A DNA stretch of 64,000 nucleotides from Bromus sterilis (GCA_950022295.1 OX465596.1:215109501-215173500), one strand, 5' to 3'. Positions 12,132 to 24,844 are shown, counted from the stretch's first letter. Numbers and translations: made by a program. The notes: generated by a model from the sequence alone, not told the origin.

Positions 12132-13805
12132 TCCAGGTGGCTGGCAGTTTGCAAAAACATCCCCGGTTTTCTCTCTCGCGCGCGGTGTTCACGGTTCTGA
12201 CCGCTGGGGTTCCGCAGTACCTCCGATTCGGGTAAAACTTCGACCTGCGCGATCAGCGAGTCGAGCCAGCGGCGTTCACCTTGCGCTGGAACCGTTCCGA
12301 AAACACTTTCCGGCGCTCTATAAAAATATCCTGTTTAAATATTAAACGGGGTTTTTGTTCCGTTGGCTGCGGCTGGTCTCGTGCGATTTTCGCGACGGTG
12401 ATCGGGTGAATCCCGGTGTCGCAAAGGCCGAGTGTCAGGGTGGCAGGGGTCGGTCTCCGTCCGATACGAGATAAGATGGGGAAAAATAATCGTCGATCGA
12501 TAAATCGGGGATGCAAACACCGCAAACAAATCAGACAATCAAACAATTCACACCGAAAACATTTTTTTTAATTTTTGTGAAATCTGGGCTGTTACAGCAT
12601 AGCACACAAACATGGCAAGAGGTGAAGCACAAAGTAAACTATCTATCTAGTCACTTTAAGTGGGGGGTAAAACCTATACATGGCAACTATTACAGACCCC
12701 ACGATAAAAATGGAATTTTTTACTGTTTTGCCCTAAACATAATTTTATATTTGTTATTAGCAAGCAAGAGCAGCATAAACACAGTCTACATGAAATTCTA
12801 GTCAAGTTACATATAAGAAACATTTTAAAGAGAGCAACGGTTAAAAAGTTATGGAAGTTACAGTTTATAGTGGAATGGCATGTAAATAGCAGTAAAACAG
12901 CATGTAAACAAAGTCAAACATGGTAACAAGCAACATTTTATTAATCTACACAGAAAACTAACCAACTTTCATATTTAACGCGTTGCGATCCGAGCTACCG
13001 TTAAAAAGATACGGGCACCGCAAAAATAAAACAATCTGCAAATTAATAAACTAGAAAGTAAAAAAACAGCTAACGGGCCGAATCTAGTGCTATTGGGCCC
13101 AATAGCAGAGAAAAAATAAAAAAGAATAAAAGATGGGAGGTGCCTCACAATGGGCCAGGCCCAACTGGCCGGTTGGGGAGTTGGGCTGCGGCTGGGCCCA
13201 AGGGGCCGTGGCGGTTGGCCGGCCAGCCGATCCGATCTGGATCGCGTCCAGGCTCACGGCGGCGGCCTACGCCGGCGCCTGCTCCGGCCAGCACGCGACG
13301 GTGAGGGGGCGCGGGTCTGCAGGGGGCTCGGCGGTCGCTGCGCGGCCGGATCCACCGCTAAAGGAGGCCGGCGGCGAGCTCCATCTGGTGGCGGCAAGGA
13401 GCCTCGAGCTCGGGCGGCGGCGAGCTCTTCCCACGGGCATCCATGGCGTTTGAGGATCGGCTCCTACGATCCAAAGAGAGGGAGACAGAGGAGATGAGAG
13501 AGAACGGGAAGAGAGGAAGATGAGGAGGCGCATCGCGGGGCAGGGCTCACCGGAGCGGCGGAGCGGGGTGGCAGGCGCTCGGGCGCTCCATGGGCGGCGG
13601 CTGGAGGAGAGAGAAGAGGTGGGAGGTGGACAGGGCACGTCTGGGCCGTTGGATCGGGCGATCCGACGGTCCAGATCGCAGGGAGACTGGATTTTGGGCA
13701 AAAAGAACTAAACTGCGAAAATTGGGCTATTTTTGGGGCAAAGTGGATGGGGTGGCTGCAATTTTGGCTTAGGGAAACCCTAAGTGGGGGTGGGAGTGTG
13801 GTGGT

Positions 13806-13815
13806 CTTTATATAG
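13806..13815 (-). promoter_or_regulatory. TATA box of LTR1
   Basis: CTATATAAAG on the minus strand, about 460 bp into the LTR, in the same context as in LTR2. Confidence 0.65.
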
Positions 13816-14283
13816 CCCAGGTGGCTGGCAGTTTGCAAAAACATCCCCGGTTTTTCAATCGCGCGCACAGCGTTTACGTTTCTGACCGCCGGGGGTCCGC
13901 AGGACCTCCGATTCGGGTAAAACTTCGAACTGCGCGATCAGCACGTCGAGCCGGCGGCGTACACCTAGCGCTGAACCGTTCCGAGAATACTTTCCGGCGC
14001 GCTATAAGAATAACCCGTTTAATTATTAAACGGGGTTTTTCTTCCGTTGGTTGCGGCTGGTCTCGTGCGGTTTTCACGACGGTGATCGGGTGAAACCCGA
14101 TGTCGCAAAGGTCGAGTGTGAGGATGGCAAGGGTTTGCCTCCGTCCGATACGAGATAAAAGGGGAAAATAATCGCCTATCAATAAATCGGGGATGCAAAC
14201 ACGGCAAACAAACCAGACAATCAAACAATTCACACCAAAAACAAAATTTTTAATTTTTATGAAATCCGGGTTGTTACACTTGC

Positions 14284-15247
14284 GCTCCACATAGTCCACT
14301 TGGTACCCAACAAAGAAACCGACTTGTCTTTCCACCTCTCGTCGATAAGCTGCCATGGTGGCATCTTTGGAGTTCCATTTTCCCGACAATTGTTGGGAAA
14401 CAAGTTCGGAATCGTCGTAGCATTGGATCCAGCTTATGTTCATCTCACGAGCCAACCGCAGCCCATGGAGTAGGGCCTCATATTCTTCTGCATTGTTGGT
14501 GCAAGTGAACTATAGCTGCAAGACATAGCAAAATTTCTCTCCTTTGGGAGAACTGAGGACCACGCCGGCTCCTGACCCTTGGAGTTTCGACTCCCATCAA
14601 AGTGCATTGTCCATTATTTGGTAACCGGCTTTTCTAGGGGCGCTTGGATCTCTTTCCAGTCATTGATGAAATCGACCAGCGCCCGAGATTTGATGGCCGT
14701 GCGTGGTTCATACTTGATGTGGTAAGCCCCCAACTGTATAGCCCACTTTGCAATCCTTCCCGTGGCCTCCCGGTTCTGAATGATATTTGAAAGTGGTGCT
14801 GAGATGACTACAGTTATGGGGTGCTCCTGCAAGTAGTGCTTGAGCTTCCGACTCGCCATGAATACATCAAGGACCAGTTTCTGCCAGTGAGGGTAGCTTC
14901 TTTGATGAAGTCAAGACCTTACTAACATAATAAACTGGCATGTGCAAAGTGTGCTCTTTACCGGCTTCCATACGTTCAACCACAACCACAACGTTGACTG
15001 CTCGATTGTTGGACTAAATATAGAGTAGCATCGGCTCTTTTGTTTTAGGAGCCGCCAGGATTGGAGCCTGGTACAATTGTTTCTTCAGCGCATCCAGAGC
15101 TTGATCAGCTTTGTCATCCCAGACGAACTTTTCCGACTTTCGCAAGAGTCGGTACAGGGGGATAGGTTTTTCTCCAAGTTGGCTGATAAACCGACTCAGG
15201 GGAGCTACACAACCTGTGAGTCGTTGGACTCCTTTCACAGAGGCCGG
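14284..15247 (-). pseudogene. RNase H and second RNase H-like domain of D
   Basis: 15238-14900 carries the connection/RNase H part (motif FVWDDKADQALDALKK). 14859-14614 carries the HPITVV and ATGRIAKWAIQLG stretch. The second RNase H-like domain follows at about 14600-14284 (GSGAGVVLSS, TNNAEEYEALLHGLRLARE, SELVSQQLSG). A second RNase H-like domain is characteristic of Tat-lineage elements. The frame has stops at about 15013, 14880 and 14590 and small indels. LTR1 is inserted at its 3' end. Confidence 0.82.
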
Positions 15248-15250
15248 CTT

Positions 15251-16060
15251 CTAGAGAGCTATTATAGCGTTGATTTTCTCCGGGTTTGCCTCGATGCCTC
15301 TCTCTGACACTATATATCCGAGGAGCTTTCCTTCAGGGACCCCAAAGGTGCATTTGGACGGGTTTAGCTTCATCTGGTACTTGCGCAGATTCTTGAAGGT
15401 TTCCTGGAGGTCACTGATGAGTGAGTCGGCCACCTGAGACTTGATAACTATGTCATCCACGTAAGCGTGCACATTGCGCCCGATTTGGTCCTTGAGGCAG
15501 TTCTGGATTGTTCGCTGATATGTGTCCCCTGCATTCTTCAAGCCGAAAGGGATAGAAGTGTAGCTGTATATCCCAAAGGGAGTAATGAAAGTTGTTTTCT
15601 CCAAGTCTTCTAGAGCCATCTTGATCTGGTTATAGCCAGAGTAGGCATCGAGAAAACATAGGATATCGCATCCCGCAGTAGAGACGATGATCTCATCAAT
15701 GCGAGGTAATGCGAAGGGATCCTTCGGGCAGGCCTTGTTTAATTCGGTATAGTCAATGCACATACGCCAGGTCCCGTTCTTTTTCGAAACGAGGACCGGG
15801 TTTGCAAGCCACTCCGGATAGAAAACTTCTATGATGAACCCGGCAGCAAGGATTCGGGCTATCTCTTCCCCAATGGAGTTCCTCCTTTCGTCATTGAAAA
15901 GACAAATAAATTGCTTGACCGGCTTCAGTTTTGGGTCAATATTTACGTGGTGCTCAGCGAGTTCCCTCGGGACACCTGGCATGTTAGAAGGTTTCCATGC
16001 AAAAATGTCCCGATTCTCATGGAGGAACTTGATGAGCGCGCTTTCCTATTTGTCAGATAG
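15251..16060 (-). pseudogene. Reverse transcriptase of D
   Basis: A 243-codon open stretch (15982-15251) contains the usual RT blocks: the NPVLVSKKNGTWRMCIDYTELNKACPKDPF region, SGYNQIKMALED, TPFGIYSYTSIPFGLKNA and the catalytic YVDD (15463-15452). Upstream, the same frame carries the FLHENRDIFAWKPSNMPGVP segment after a TAG at 16048-16046. A stop lies directly downstream (15251). This is the best-preserved part of D, but it lacks an intact link to protease and RNase H. Confidence 0.88.
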
Positions 16061-16091
16061 CCCTGTCCCAATGATGAACTGCTGGGAAACG

Positions 16092-16913
16092 TCACCAAGG
16101 AAAAAGTCGACATTCTTCGTGTCCTGAGCCGGTTTGAATTTGGGAATTGTTGTCAGGAGTCGGTTTCTTCAGGATGGTGGAGTCGGTTGGATCTACTTTT
16201 TCCTGGTATGCAGACAGGTCCTCCTTGGCGCATGCCGAGTCGGCACACTTGATGTGTTGCTCGTCACATTCCGTAGCCCTGGACCGGCTCCCATCTACCG
16301 TGATTGGGTCGAAGGGACCCAACATCTTTAGCTTCAGGTAGACATAGCATGGTTGAGCCATGAACCTGGCATAAGCCGGTCAGCATAAGATGGCGTGATA
16401 TGGGCTTTCGAGTTTCACCACCTCATAGGGTATGATCCCAGAGCGAAACTTTTCAGCGGGTCGAAAGGCTGTCTCCAGGTAGATTTTGCCTATCGGGCGT
16501 GCCGACTTCCCTGGGACTATTCCATGGAACACGGTGTTGGAGGTTTGCAGATGTTTGTGGGTCAATCCCATCCTACAGAAAGTCTTTTTGCAAAGGATGT
16601 TGATACTACTTCCTCCGTTCGTGAGGACTTTGTCGAGCGTGTAGCACCCAATTTGTGGGGAAACTACCAGGGCTAAAGAGCCCGGGTTTTCTACCACAGG
16701 GGGGGTGGTCATCCCTTGTCCAGGTGATCGGTTGTTCAGAATAGTTAAGCCACCTGGGACAAGATAGCTCCGTGGCCACAAACATGGAGGCTCTCTGCTG
16801 CAGCTCCTGTCCCTCCGGAAGCTTCTGTGGTGAAGACATGATAAGATGAGTGATCTTGGAGCTGTTTTGGGTTTGATTGGAATCCAGAAAGCCCTGACTG
16901 GTTTTGCTGTCAT
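16092..16913 (-). pseudogene. Aspartic protease region of D
   Basis: The frame 16913-16380 and its continuation 16361-16092 contain the protease-like segment with NGGSSINIL where an active-site Asp is expected, and later ARPIGKIYLETAF and SPYHAIL. The Asp is replaced by Asn. An in-frame TGA at 16382-16380 falls where B has Arg, consistent with CGA to TGA. A frameshift near 16130 separates it from the RT. Function lost. Confidence 0.75.
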
Positions 16914-18723
16914 CCTCCCCTAGATCCTTGGTGTTGCGGTGCTACGCCGGCTCCCTGGTGCCCAAAATCTTGGTTATTGATGTTTTGACCGGCTCCGCCA
17001 CCTAACCCAGGGGGGCCCTGGGGTCCGCTCTGTGCAAACTCTTTCATGAAATTGCAATCTTCCGAAGTGTGATTGGATGGACGACCGGGGTTACTATGTG
17101 TTGGGAAAGGTCTTTTCAAAGCCTCTTCAAAGCTGATTGGGGGTCGGAAACATCCTTCCGTCTTGCGGTAGTTGTTTCCCCCCTGCTTCTGCCTTTGAAA
17201 GCCGACATGTGTGTTGGCTACCAAGTCGGAAGCATTCTGATCGAGTCGACGCTTGGTCTGTTGATTCTGGCTCTGAGATCCCTTGTCGTTATTCTTTTTA
17301 TTCTGGGAAGCTTTGTCCTCTTCTAGATCGCATCCTTGGTTTTGTCAGACTCGGCATACTTGATGACCCCGCTCATGAGCTCTCCCATCTTACTGACCGT
17401 CCTCTTGAGTCGGCCAAGCTTGTGTACTAGAGGCTTGAACTTGCAATTTCTTTCCAGGAGATCATTACTGTCTGTACAGTAATAGTATCTGAGGAATGGA
17501 CTATATATGCGACTCGTCTTGCCCAGCTTAGGGCCGACTCTCCTTCCTTTTGGACATAGTGCTCCATGTCGACGATTGTGGAGGCTCGCCGGCAGGTGCC
17601 TTGGAAATTCTTGATGAACTTCTCTCTGGGATCCGCCAAGGAGGTGATGGAATTCTCTGGGAGATTTTTGAACCATGTACGATCCGGCCCTTCCAACATC
17701 ATCCTGAAGTAACGTGCACAAACTTCTTTGCCGGCTTGCTGCATGTCCATGGCAAGGTCGTAGCTTTCGATCCAAGCCGTCGGGTCCATGTCAGCTGTGT
17801 AGTTTGGAATTTTATGTGGTCCCTTGAAATCTGGGGGCAAGCGTGTGTTCCTCAAGTCTGACACTAGACACCGTTTACCAACGGATCTGCTGACGAACTC
17901 GGTGTTTTTCTCTTGTGGGGGAAGTTGGGCCGCCGGCTCTACACGTCGGTTGGTGTTAGGAGCCAGTAGGTCCATAATTCTCAGTGCCCCCTGAGGCCTC
18001 AGAGGCGATAGTTCTCTGTGGTGGCGATGGCTTCTCGAGGCTTCCAAAGCTGGCGACTCTGCTTGCCGGCTCACACTTAGATAAGGAGTTCCATGTATGT
18101 ATGGGACCCATTGTGAGTATTGGCCTTGCTGTGTGATCGGAGTCTTGAGGAAGTCGATGACTTCTCGAGCGGCACGATCTGCTGGAGTGTCCCCCTGAAT
18201 TGGCGCGTGGGTGAGAAAATGAGTCGCCGCCATCACATTAGCCATGGGATTGTCAAAGTGATGGGAAGGTGTATGGAAACGATCTTGGCGTGGAGAAGGA
18301 GCCGGTTTTCTAGGAGGCGTAAATCCTAGGGGAGTCGATTGGTCAGGGCTGTGGAAGAGCGTCCGTCCTTGGTAACCAAGGGAGAACCGACTCGTGTACC
18401 CATGAGGGCGCGTGAGGGCGAGGTTTAGTTGCTGAGCCTCTATCAGATCGGACTCTCCTCGGAAGCGTGCGGCTTCCTGGACGAGCCATGCCTCTCTCTC
18501 AGCCATTTGCACCTTTTCGGTGTTGACCTCCCTCTGTAGGCTTGCTATCCGCGCCTTGATTCCGTTGACCCTTGTATTCCAGGCCTCCCGATTCTCCGTT
18601 GTTACTGTCATCGCCAAGGCCTCATCAAGGGAGTTTACGGCATCTATGAGGGCTTCAGCTCTAGTGGGTGCTTGTTCTGATGATCGGGCTGCTGGCTGCC
18701 TATCTACATTAGGGGTCGCGCTA
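16910..18723 (-). pseudogene. gag of D, third piece
   Basis: A long frame from 18723 to 17427 is followed, after a frameshift, by 17460-17323 and then 17224-16910. It contains a Glu/Arg-rich helical stretch (EAWLVQEAARFRGES), a Pro/His-rich middle and the capsid-like gag block (YFRMMLEG, WFKNLPENS, REKFIKNFQG). Near the end it has HxxxxCNFMKEF, possibly a variant zinc finger (C/H pattern). The first 28 codons of the 461-codon ORF that begins at 18812 lie in the inserted H1 LTR and are not gag. Confidence 0.82.
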
Positions 18724-18728
18724 GCCGC

Positions 18729-20392
18729 TGATACGTCCCAAACGTATCTATAATTTCTTCTTGCTCCATGCATGATTTCTGTGACTTTGCCATGTTTTTC
18801 TTGAACTTTCATACACTTTTGATCATATTTGGACTACCCTATTGACTCAGTGCACCCAGTTGCCAGTTCCTGTTTTCTGTTGTTTTTATATTTCAGGTTT
18901 TCCGGCCATTAAAAGTGCCAAATAAATTCCAGAAAAATTATATAAAAAATCAGCGTCCCAAAAGCTTCCCGAAGAACCAAGGAAGGAAGGGAGTGGACCC
19001 ACCAGGGCCCCAAGAGGGTCCCTGGAGCGGCCCCACCCTAGGGCACGCCAGGAGCCTCCTGGCTGCCGTGTGGCCCCTCTCGGTGCCCCCTTTGGCCTAT
19101 ATTTAGCCCCCGCGGAGAAAACCCCTCATATCGATTTGCTATTCCCATTCTCCTCTCTGTACCGCCGCCGCCGTTTCAAGATCGGGGCTGCCAGGAGAAG
19201 CTGCCCCGACACCCTGCCGGAAGGAGGAACCCCCTCCGGGAGACCATCCATCGCCATGAACGCCTCCCGGATGTGCTGTGAGTAGTCCCCCTTGGACCAT
19301 GGGTCCATGACCAGTAGATATGTGATGTTCTCCTCCCCTCTTTGTGCTTCCACTTTCGAGACCTCGTGAGTTGCCACACATGATCGTGGCACCTTTGTAA
19401 TTTTCTGAGTTGCTATGCTGAGTTTGCTGGGATCTGATGGATTATGAGACTATGTTCAGATTGTGATGAGTAATATATTTGGTTCTCTTTTATATTTGTG
19501 TTCTTAAGTTAATTTTTGCATGTTCTCCGTCGCCGTATTTTACTTTGGACAAGTGATTTGTTGCAACTCCAAGATGGAGCGTTATGCTTGATTGTGGGTT
19601 CAGCCCCCTAATGTCTAGCTTGAGTGACAGAAACATGAGACTAGGGGATGTGTTGTTACCAACAGGGATGAAACAACGGTGCTTTTACCTGCGGGTGCAA
19701 GGATTGTTTACTTTACGCAAAGTTCTTTTAATGCAGTTGTCTGTTGCTTTGAGTTTACACTTTGGGTGGGATTCGCAACTTAATACGAGCGAGATGTTCT
19801 GGATAGATATCTCAAGGTGGATGATTCGTAGTAGATACAGATGGATTTCGGTCTACTTACCTTGCCGTACTACCCATTTATTTGGAGCCTCTTCCTTTCT
19901 TTTGTAGCATAGTTAGCATTGCGGTGCGTTTGTAATCCTGTCAATTGCCCAGCTGTGATTTTTTTACATCGCTAGCACTTTTATCGTCTTTTGGGAGAGA
20001 GACATCACTAGTGAACGTTATGGGACCCCGGTCCATATTTCCACCATTGTTTACACCATCAATTTACTTTCAGTTCTTACGTTCAGTCACCACTATTATT
20101 ATCGCTTATGTTGATCCTTTGTAAACAGCAAGGCCAAAGGAATTGACAACTCGTCTGTACTCGTTGGGAGAAAAGTTATTTGCTGTGTGTGCATGTCCAG
20201 GTCAAGGAAGAAACTTTTGTCTTAAAAACGGTGTCATTGTTTCCTTGCCACCTACTTGTCGATCTTGGAGTCCTACTAGTCGATCCTCAACCTTAGCATC
20301 TCCGCTAAGGGAGATTTGCTGCTACGCTACATCTCACCTTCCACTTGGGGTAACCAATGAGAAGTGAGAGAACTATCTTCCTCACCGTATCA
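18729..20392 (+). mobile_element. H1: solo LTR of TGATACG...CGTATCA type in gag of D
   Basis: 1,664 bp starting TGATACGTCCCAAACG and ending CACCGTATCA, so the ends are inverted (TGATACG/CGTATCA). Flanks GCCGC (18724-18728) and GCTGC (20393-20397) differ at one base. The gag frame of D continues on both sides. A closely related LTR begins at 62900. A TATA-like CTATATTTAG lies at 19097-19106. No internal domain, hence a solo LTR. Confidence 0.8.
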
Positions 20393-20397
20393 GCTGC

Positions 20398-20793
20398 CGG
20401 CTCTGCGCCTTGATTTTGGGTTGCCTGACTCTCCAGTCCTCCAATGTCATCCACGAACACCGTGGCACAATATGGAGGTTCAAAGTGAGGGTAATCCGGG
20501 TTATATTCTGGCACACCGGTGTCGAGTCTGTAGCTGTCCACGGATCGGATGGACCCCTCATCTAAGAAGCTTCCTTCGCTAGGGTATGAGTCGACGTCAG
20601 TTAGTTATTATGAGGCATCGTACATTGGGGACTCGACAGAGCGCTCCGACTTTGGAGACTCATAAATGAATCTGACGAAAGTGCTTTTGGAGCCGGCATG
20701 TCGCCGACTCGAGGTTTAGATGGGAACTTCGGGAGCTGGCTCTGGCTCAGATCCGTCCATCCTTCCAATGAAGATGTGGATCGACCCGATCGG
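20398..20793 (-). pseudogene. gag of D, second piece
   Basis: One frame runs through the whole segment and matches B around 27720-28060, including VPIGSIHIFI and the FEPPYC motif. It is interrupted by a TAA near 20717 (CAA to TAA is plausible) and two adjacent TAA codons near 20610. It is bounded by H1 on one side and G3 on the other. Confidence 0.78.
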
Positions 20794-20798
20794 GACCC

Positions 20799-23700
20799 TG
20801 TCGGGACCCAGAATTTTCTTATGTAATTCTAGTCAGAACTCAATCATATGGAGAGCCGAGAGCCATACCCACTTGTCTAAGCAGACAAGGCCAAGTACAA
20901 GACACCCTCGGAAAGATCAAACATGAGGGGCATCCCATCCAGGCATGGATGATCGACTGAGATGGGTCCTCATCGTCCGCTCACAAGTGTAAATGCTTAT
21001 GGGTGGTGAAATCCCATACTCATAGACAAGTCGCCTCAACCATAGTATCGATTAAATCATAACACTTACATAAACAAACTCCAGCCCGATCACTTAGTTG
21101 GGGTCTCGGGCGGGCTCAATCATACAACAAAGTGTGCCACGTGACAGAGTCATGAGCAATCGCAGTTGTGCACATCTAAGGGCCACTTGGTGTATAAAAG
21201 ACCGCCGGAAATAACACAACTAAGCTATCGAACCCCACAGATGACATGCACGATATAAACATACACGCAACATGCATGCCAAGTGTATAACAGTAGGTAA
21301 CACAACATGAACTCTACAAACTCATAGACTTTATTGCATCTGCTATACAGAGCAGATATAGTATTGTTACAAGCAGAGATCACATGACTGTGATCCAACA
21401 TTACATCAAGCAAAAATGGAAGCAAATTATGTCTTAGTAAAGAAAAGGTTAACAAATGGCTTAAGAAGCCTGAAAGAAAATACAACGAACCTCCAAAGGA
21501 ACCAGGCTGCTGTCTGGAACTATACGACTTAGTCGGCGTCGAGCTCGAGGTAGAGGCCACCATCAGGGTTAGTGGTCTCGTATCTAAAACATAAATTAAG
21601 CAAACATGAGTACAAAGTCGTACTCAGAAAGACTTACATCAGAACTATACTAATTATGCTCAGGTATCAAGGTAAAGGCAAGTGGGGTTGTAATGCAAAA
21701 AGCTGTGACTTGGCTATCATGTACTACGACTACATAGAGTTGAGATGAGAAGCACACTCGATTCCATCTAATCTTTATCACCACATCAATACACCACCAT
21801 GGATTTTTCCTCGACTTCCCCATGAGGAAGCAACCCAAGGCACTCACACTTATCTTGGAAGTTTTAGAGTATCCATTTAAGTTATCTAATAATGAAGTAA
21901 TGGTCTCCAAGTAGTCCATAACCGCGGACACGGCTATCCGAATAGATCATTAACCCTGCAGGGGTCTACGCTTCACACACGTGTCATCACTTATCGCTCG
22001 TGACTCGTCATCCTTCAAGCGGATGTCGGACAAGGATAAACACCAAGGCACTTACCTCACGGCTCCAACTCCAGTCCAGAGGATCGCCTATTTGAGTATG
22101 TACCCCAATCAGAAATCCGGCCGGGGTTTCCATTCAGGACTCAAACGATGTATGGACGGTCTGACAAGCCCACCTCGACGGATGGTACTGCGCTCGTCTA
22201 AAACTGTGCTACAAAGTAACCGTGCATATCCTCCCACTCCGGCACAAAATCAAATCGAAGAAGCAAAAACCCATGCGAACCCTGGACCATAGTCGGGTTG
22301 ACTTAGTAGGCCAAACGGGGTCCATAGCCCTGCATGTGGAAGTACTCTTGTCTTGGATCACAACACGAGAACTTGGGGACTAGGGCAGTGTTAATGAGAC
22401 AAACCATTGTGTACTCCTACACAGCCTCTCATTGTTCACCTTTGTTAGGGTGACTTCACCAACACATTACCATTACATTTCATTGTTATCTACCATCCCG
22501 ATACATCACCCAGATGGATCAACTTCATTGCAATCACTCTAAGCATAGCATAGCATAACATGGATGAAGGGCCACATGATGAACATAAACAATCCTGGAT
22601 CTGCTAGGTTGAGGTTTGCTTAATACTGTGGCAACAATGATAGGTCATGCAAATGATGGGTTCAACTAGCGGTAGAACAGTAAAATGTGAATCACCTAAT
22701 CATGCATAAGAGAATAAGAGGGAAATGGGTTTATATAGACATTATAAATGGGGGTTTGTGTAACAGCCCAGTTTTCATAAAAATTAAAAAATATTGTTTT
22801 CAGTGTGAATTTGTTTGATTGTCTGATTTGTTTGCGGTGTTTGCATCCCCGATTTATCGATCGGCGATTATTTTTCCCCCTCTTATCTCGTATAGGACGG
22901 AGACCGACCCTTGCCACCCTGACACTTGACCTTTGCGACACCGGGTTTCGCCCGATCACGTCGTGAAAAACGCACGAGACCAGCCGTAACCAACGGAACG
23001 AAAAAACCCCGATTAATAATTAAACGGTGTATTTTTATAGCGCGCCGAAAAGTGTTCTCAGAACGGTTCCAATGCGAGGTGAACACCGCCGGCTCGACGC
23101 GCTGATCGCGCAGTTCGAAGTTTTACTCGAATCGGAGGTCCTGCGGACCCCCGGCGGTCAGAAACGTGAACACCGCGTGCACGAGAGAAAAACCGGGGAT
23201 GTTTTTGCAAACTACTAGCCACCTGGGCTATATCAAGACCACCACACTCCTCCGCCGCCACAAAATTGCAGCCACCCCTCCAAATTCCCAAATTTGCTCC
23301 AATTTGCCCCAAATCCAAAAAACCCTAGCCCCAGGTGTTTCTGGCCGTCAGATCCGGTGATCTACGGCTCAGATCACGCCCCGAATGCCTCCACCGCAGC
23401 ACAGCCGCACCCGAGCCCCGCAGGGCCCGCTCCTACGCCGCAGAGCCCGCCGGAGCTCATCCACGCCGCCTTTCGAGCTCCCCCCGCCAGCAGCGCCTTC
23501 GGCCGGCGAGCCGCCCGTCGCAGGGGTCAGGCCGCCGCGCCCGTGGCCCTCTCCTCTCCTTCTCCCGCGCCTTTCTTCCTCCTCCTTCTCTTCCACCCTC
23601 GCCTGACCTTCCTTATCCTCCACAGATTGCCGGAACGCCATGGGCGCCGCCCGACCGAGCTCGCCGCGGCCACCCGAGCGCGCCCCTCGCCGCCCGCATG

Positions 23701-24844
23701 TTCCCTCCTCGTCCAGATCCGACTAGGGGCCGGCCGAATCCGCCACCCCCGCCTGCTACACGCCGCCGCGCGCCCTGCATCTGCCGCTCGCCGGGGGAAC
23801 GCCGACGTCCCAGGCCGCCGCCGCCGCCGGGTGCTGTCTGGGTCGGGACGAGCCAGGCCGGCCATCGCGTGGGCCAGCACGCCTGTAGCGGCCCACAAGC
23901 AAGCCTTGTTCCACCTCACCTGCTCCCTCACGGCCCAGCTACTCCGCGGCCTCTTGGGCCGGCCCAGCTGGGTGAGGAGTTTTTTTTCTTTTCTTTTTCT
24001 TTTTTTTCAATTTTTTTCCCTGGCTCTTAATTTTGCTAAGTCTGAGATGATATGCTGCTGGTCCCGTTTTGTAATGCAATTTCCCGTTGACTCGTAGCTC
24101 CGAATGAAGTGATTCATTTTTTGTTTGGTTGTGCTTTGTGTGCTCTAGAGTTCATCTGTAGGAAGTTATTTATTTTGAGGTCATCTTGATGGTGCAAATC
24201 TGTGTAGAAGTGGGCATCAGGCCGTTAAACTGCTACTAATTCCTGTTAAGTGTTGCTGTTATTATTTTTGTGCAAGTTTGCATGATGATGGTGACAAATC
24301 CATGAGGCCTATTGCATTGATTATTTTTCCTATGTGTTAAGCATCATTTGTACTTCATTTCCGTTCTTTAACTTGACATGTTATGGTGCTTTAGCTATAT
24401 TAAATCTTGCTCCAAAGTGGTGACCCCTGATGTTAATGTGCTGCTGTTGCTGAAACTGTTAATTTGTTGCAACTTCGGTCGACGAGTGTGTCGCAACCGT
24501 TTATCGGAATTGAGTGATCCCAATTGCATATTGTTAAGCATCATGTCTACTTCCATTACATGTATTGCATTGCCATGATATGCTAGTTGGTCATATAGTT
24601 ATTGAGCTCCAAAGTTGCTATGCTGCTGTTATTGACAGCCACCTCTGTTTTTCTCTAAGTCTGTAGTGTTTCGATGCAATGTTGCATGCTTAATATCTCT
24701 TGATCTATGATGCCTATTTGCATGATTCTTTTTGTCATGCCTTCCATGCTTTGAGGCTTTTCGAATATCCCCAAACAAAGGAATTTAAACATGATGCCTT
24801 ATTTCTAGAAATAAAAAGCACATAACAAAACTAGCGTTGTGACA
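20799..24844 (-). mobile_element. G3: composite LTR insertion in gag of D
   Basis: The ends are TGTCGGGACCCAG (20799) and GTTGTGACA (24844), flanked by perfect GACCC duplications (20794-20798, 24845-24849). 20799-22758 reads as a minus-strand LTR related to LTR1, sharing the 'accgYggacacggct' and 'aaccctgcaggggt' blocks. 22759 to about 24745 is a plus-strand LTR of the LTR1/LTR2 family. The simplest reading is a ~2-kb solo LTR (minus) carrying an oppositely oriented, 3'-truncated LTR. Confidence 0.7.
22759..24745 (+). mobile_element. Inner plus-strand LTR fragment within G3
   Basis: It starts TGTAACAGCCCAG and follows LTR2 (reverse complement of about 10750-12596) in order, including CTATATCAAG at 23228-23237, the GC-rich block 23340-23960 and the TCGACGAGTGTGTCGCAACCG region near 24480. 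Similarity stops near 24745 (CATGCCTTCC). I found no LTR 3' end and no clear target duplication, so it is truncated or rearranged. Confidence 0.68.

Larger units (their letters stand above)
8387..12596 (-). mobile_element. LTR2: second solo LTR of the LTR1 family, nested in LTR1
   Basis: It starts TGTAACAGCCC (12596, minus) and ends GGGCCTTACA (8387), 4,210 bp. The flanks GAATA (8382-8386) and GCATA (12597-12601) differ by one base, and the uninterrupted homologous site in LTR2 itself (near 10370) reads GCATA. Sequence outside both ends is continuous LTR1. There is no internal domain. The GC-rich block 11395-11960 lies just after the TATA box and gives long but spurious ORFs. Confidence 0.85.
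3108..14278 (-). mobile_element. LTR1: long solo LTR (Gypsy-type) inserted in D
   Basis: On the minus strand it starts TGTAACAACCCGG (14278) and ends GGGCCTTACA (3108). Perfect 5-bp duplications CTTGC flank it (3103-3107 and 14279-14283). No PBS or coding domain is present, so it is a solo LTR left by LTR-LTR recombination. It is interrupted by F (4444-7749) and by LTR2 (8387-12596). Without them it is about 3.65 kb. It holds a TATA box (13806-13815) followed by a GC-rich 5'UTR-like tract. Confidence 0.88.

Noticed and set aside
11324..12160. 278-codon minus-strand ORF in LTR2
   Set aside because: It begins upstream of and reads through the TATA box, has no domain, and is GC- and Pro/Arg-rich. 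It is a compositional ORF in the 5'UTR-like tract; other frames are open there too.
23294..24097. 267-codon plus-strand ORF in G3
   Set aside because: Lies in the same GC-rich LTR tract, with overlapping ORFs in other frames and no conserved motif compared with LTR1 or LTR2.
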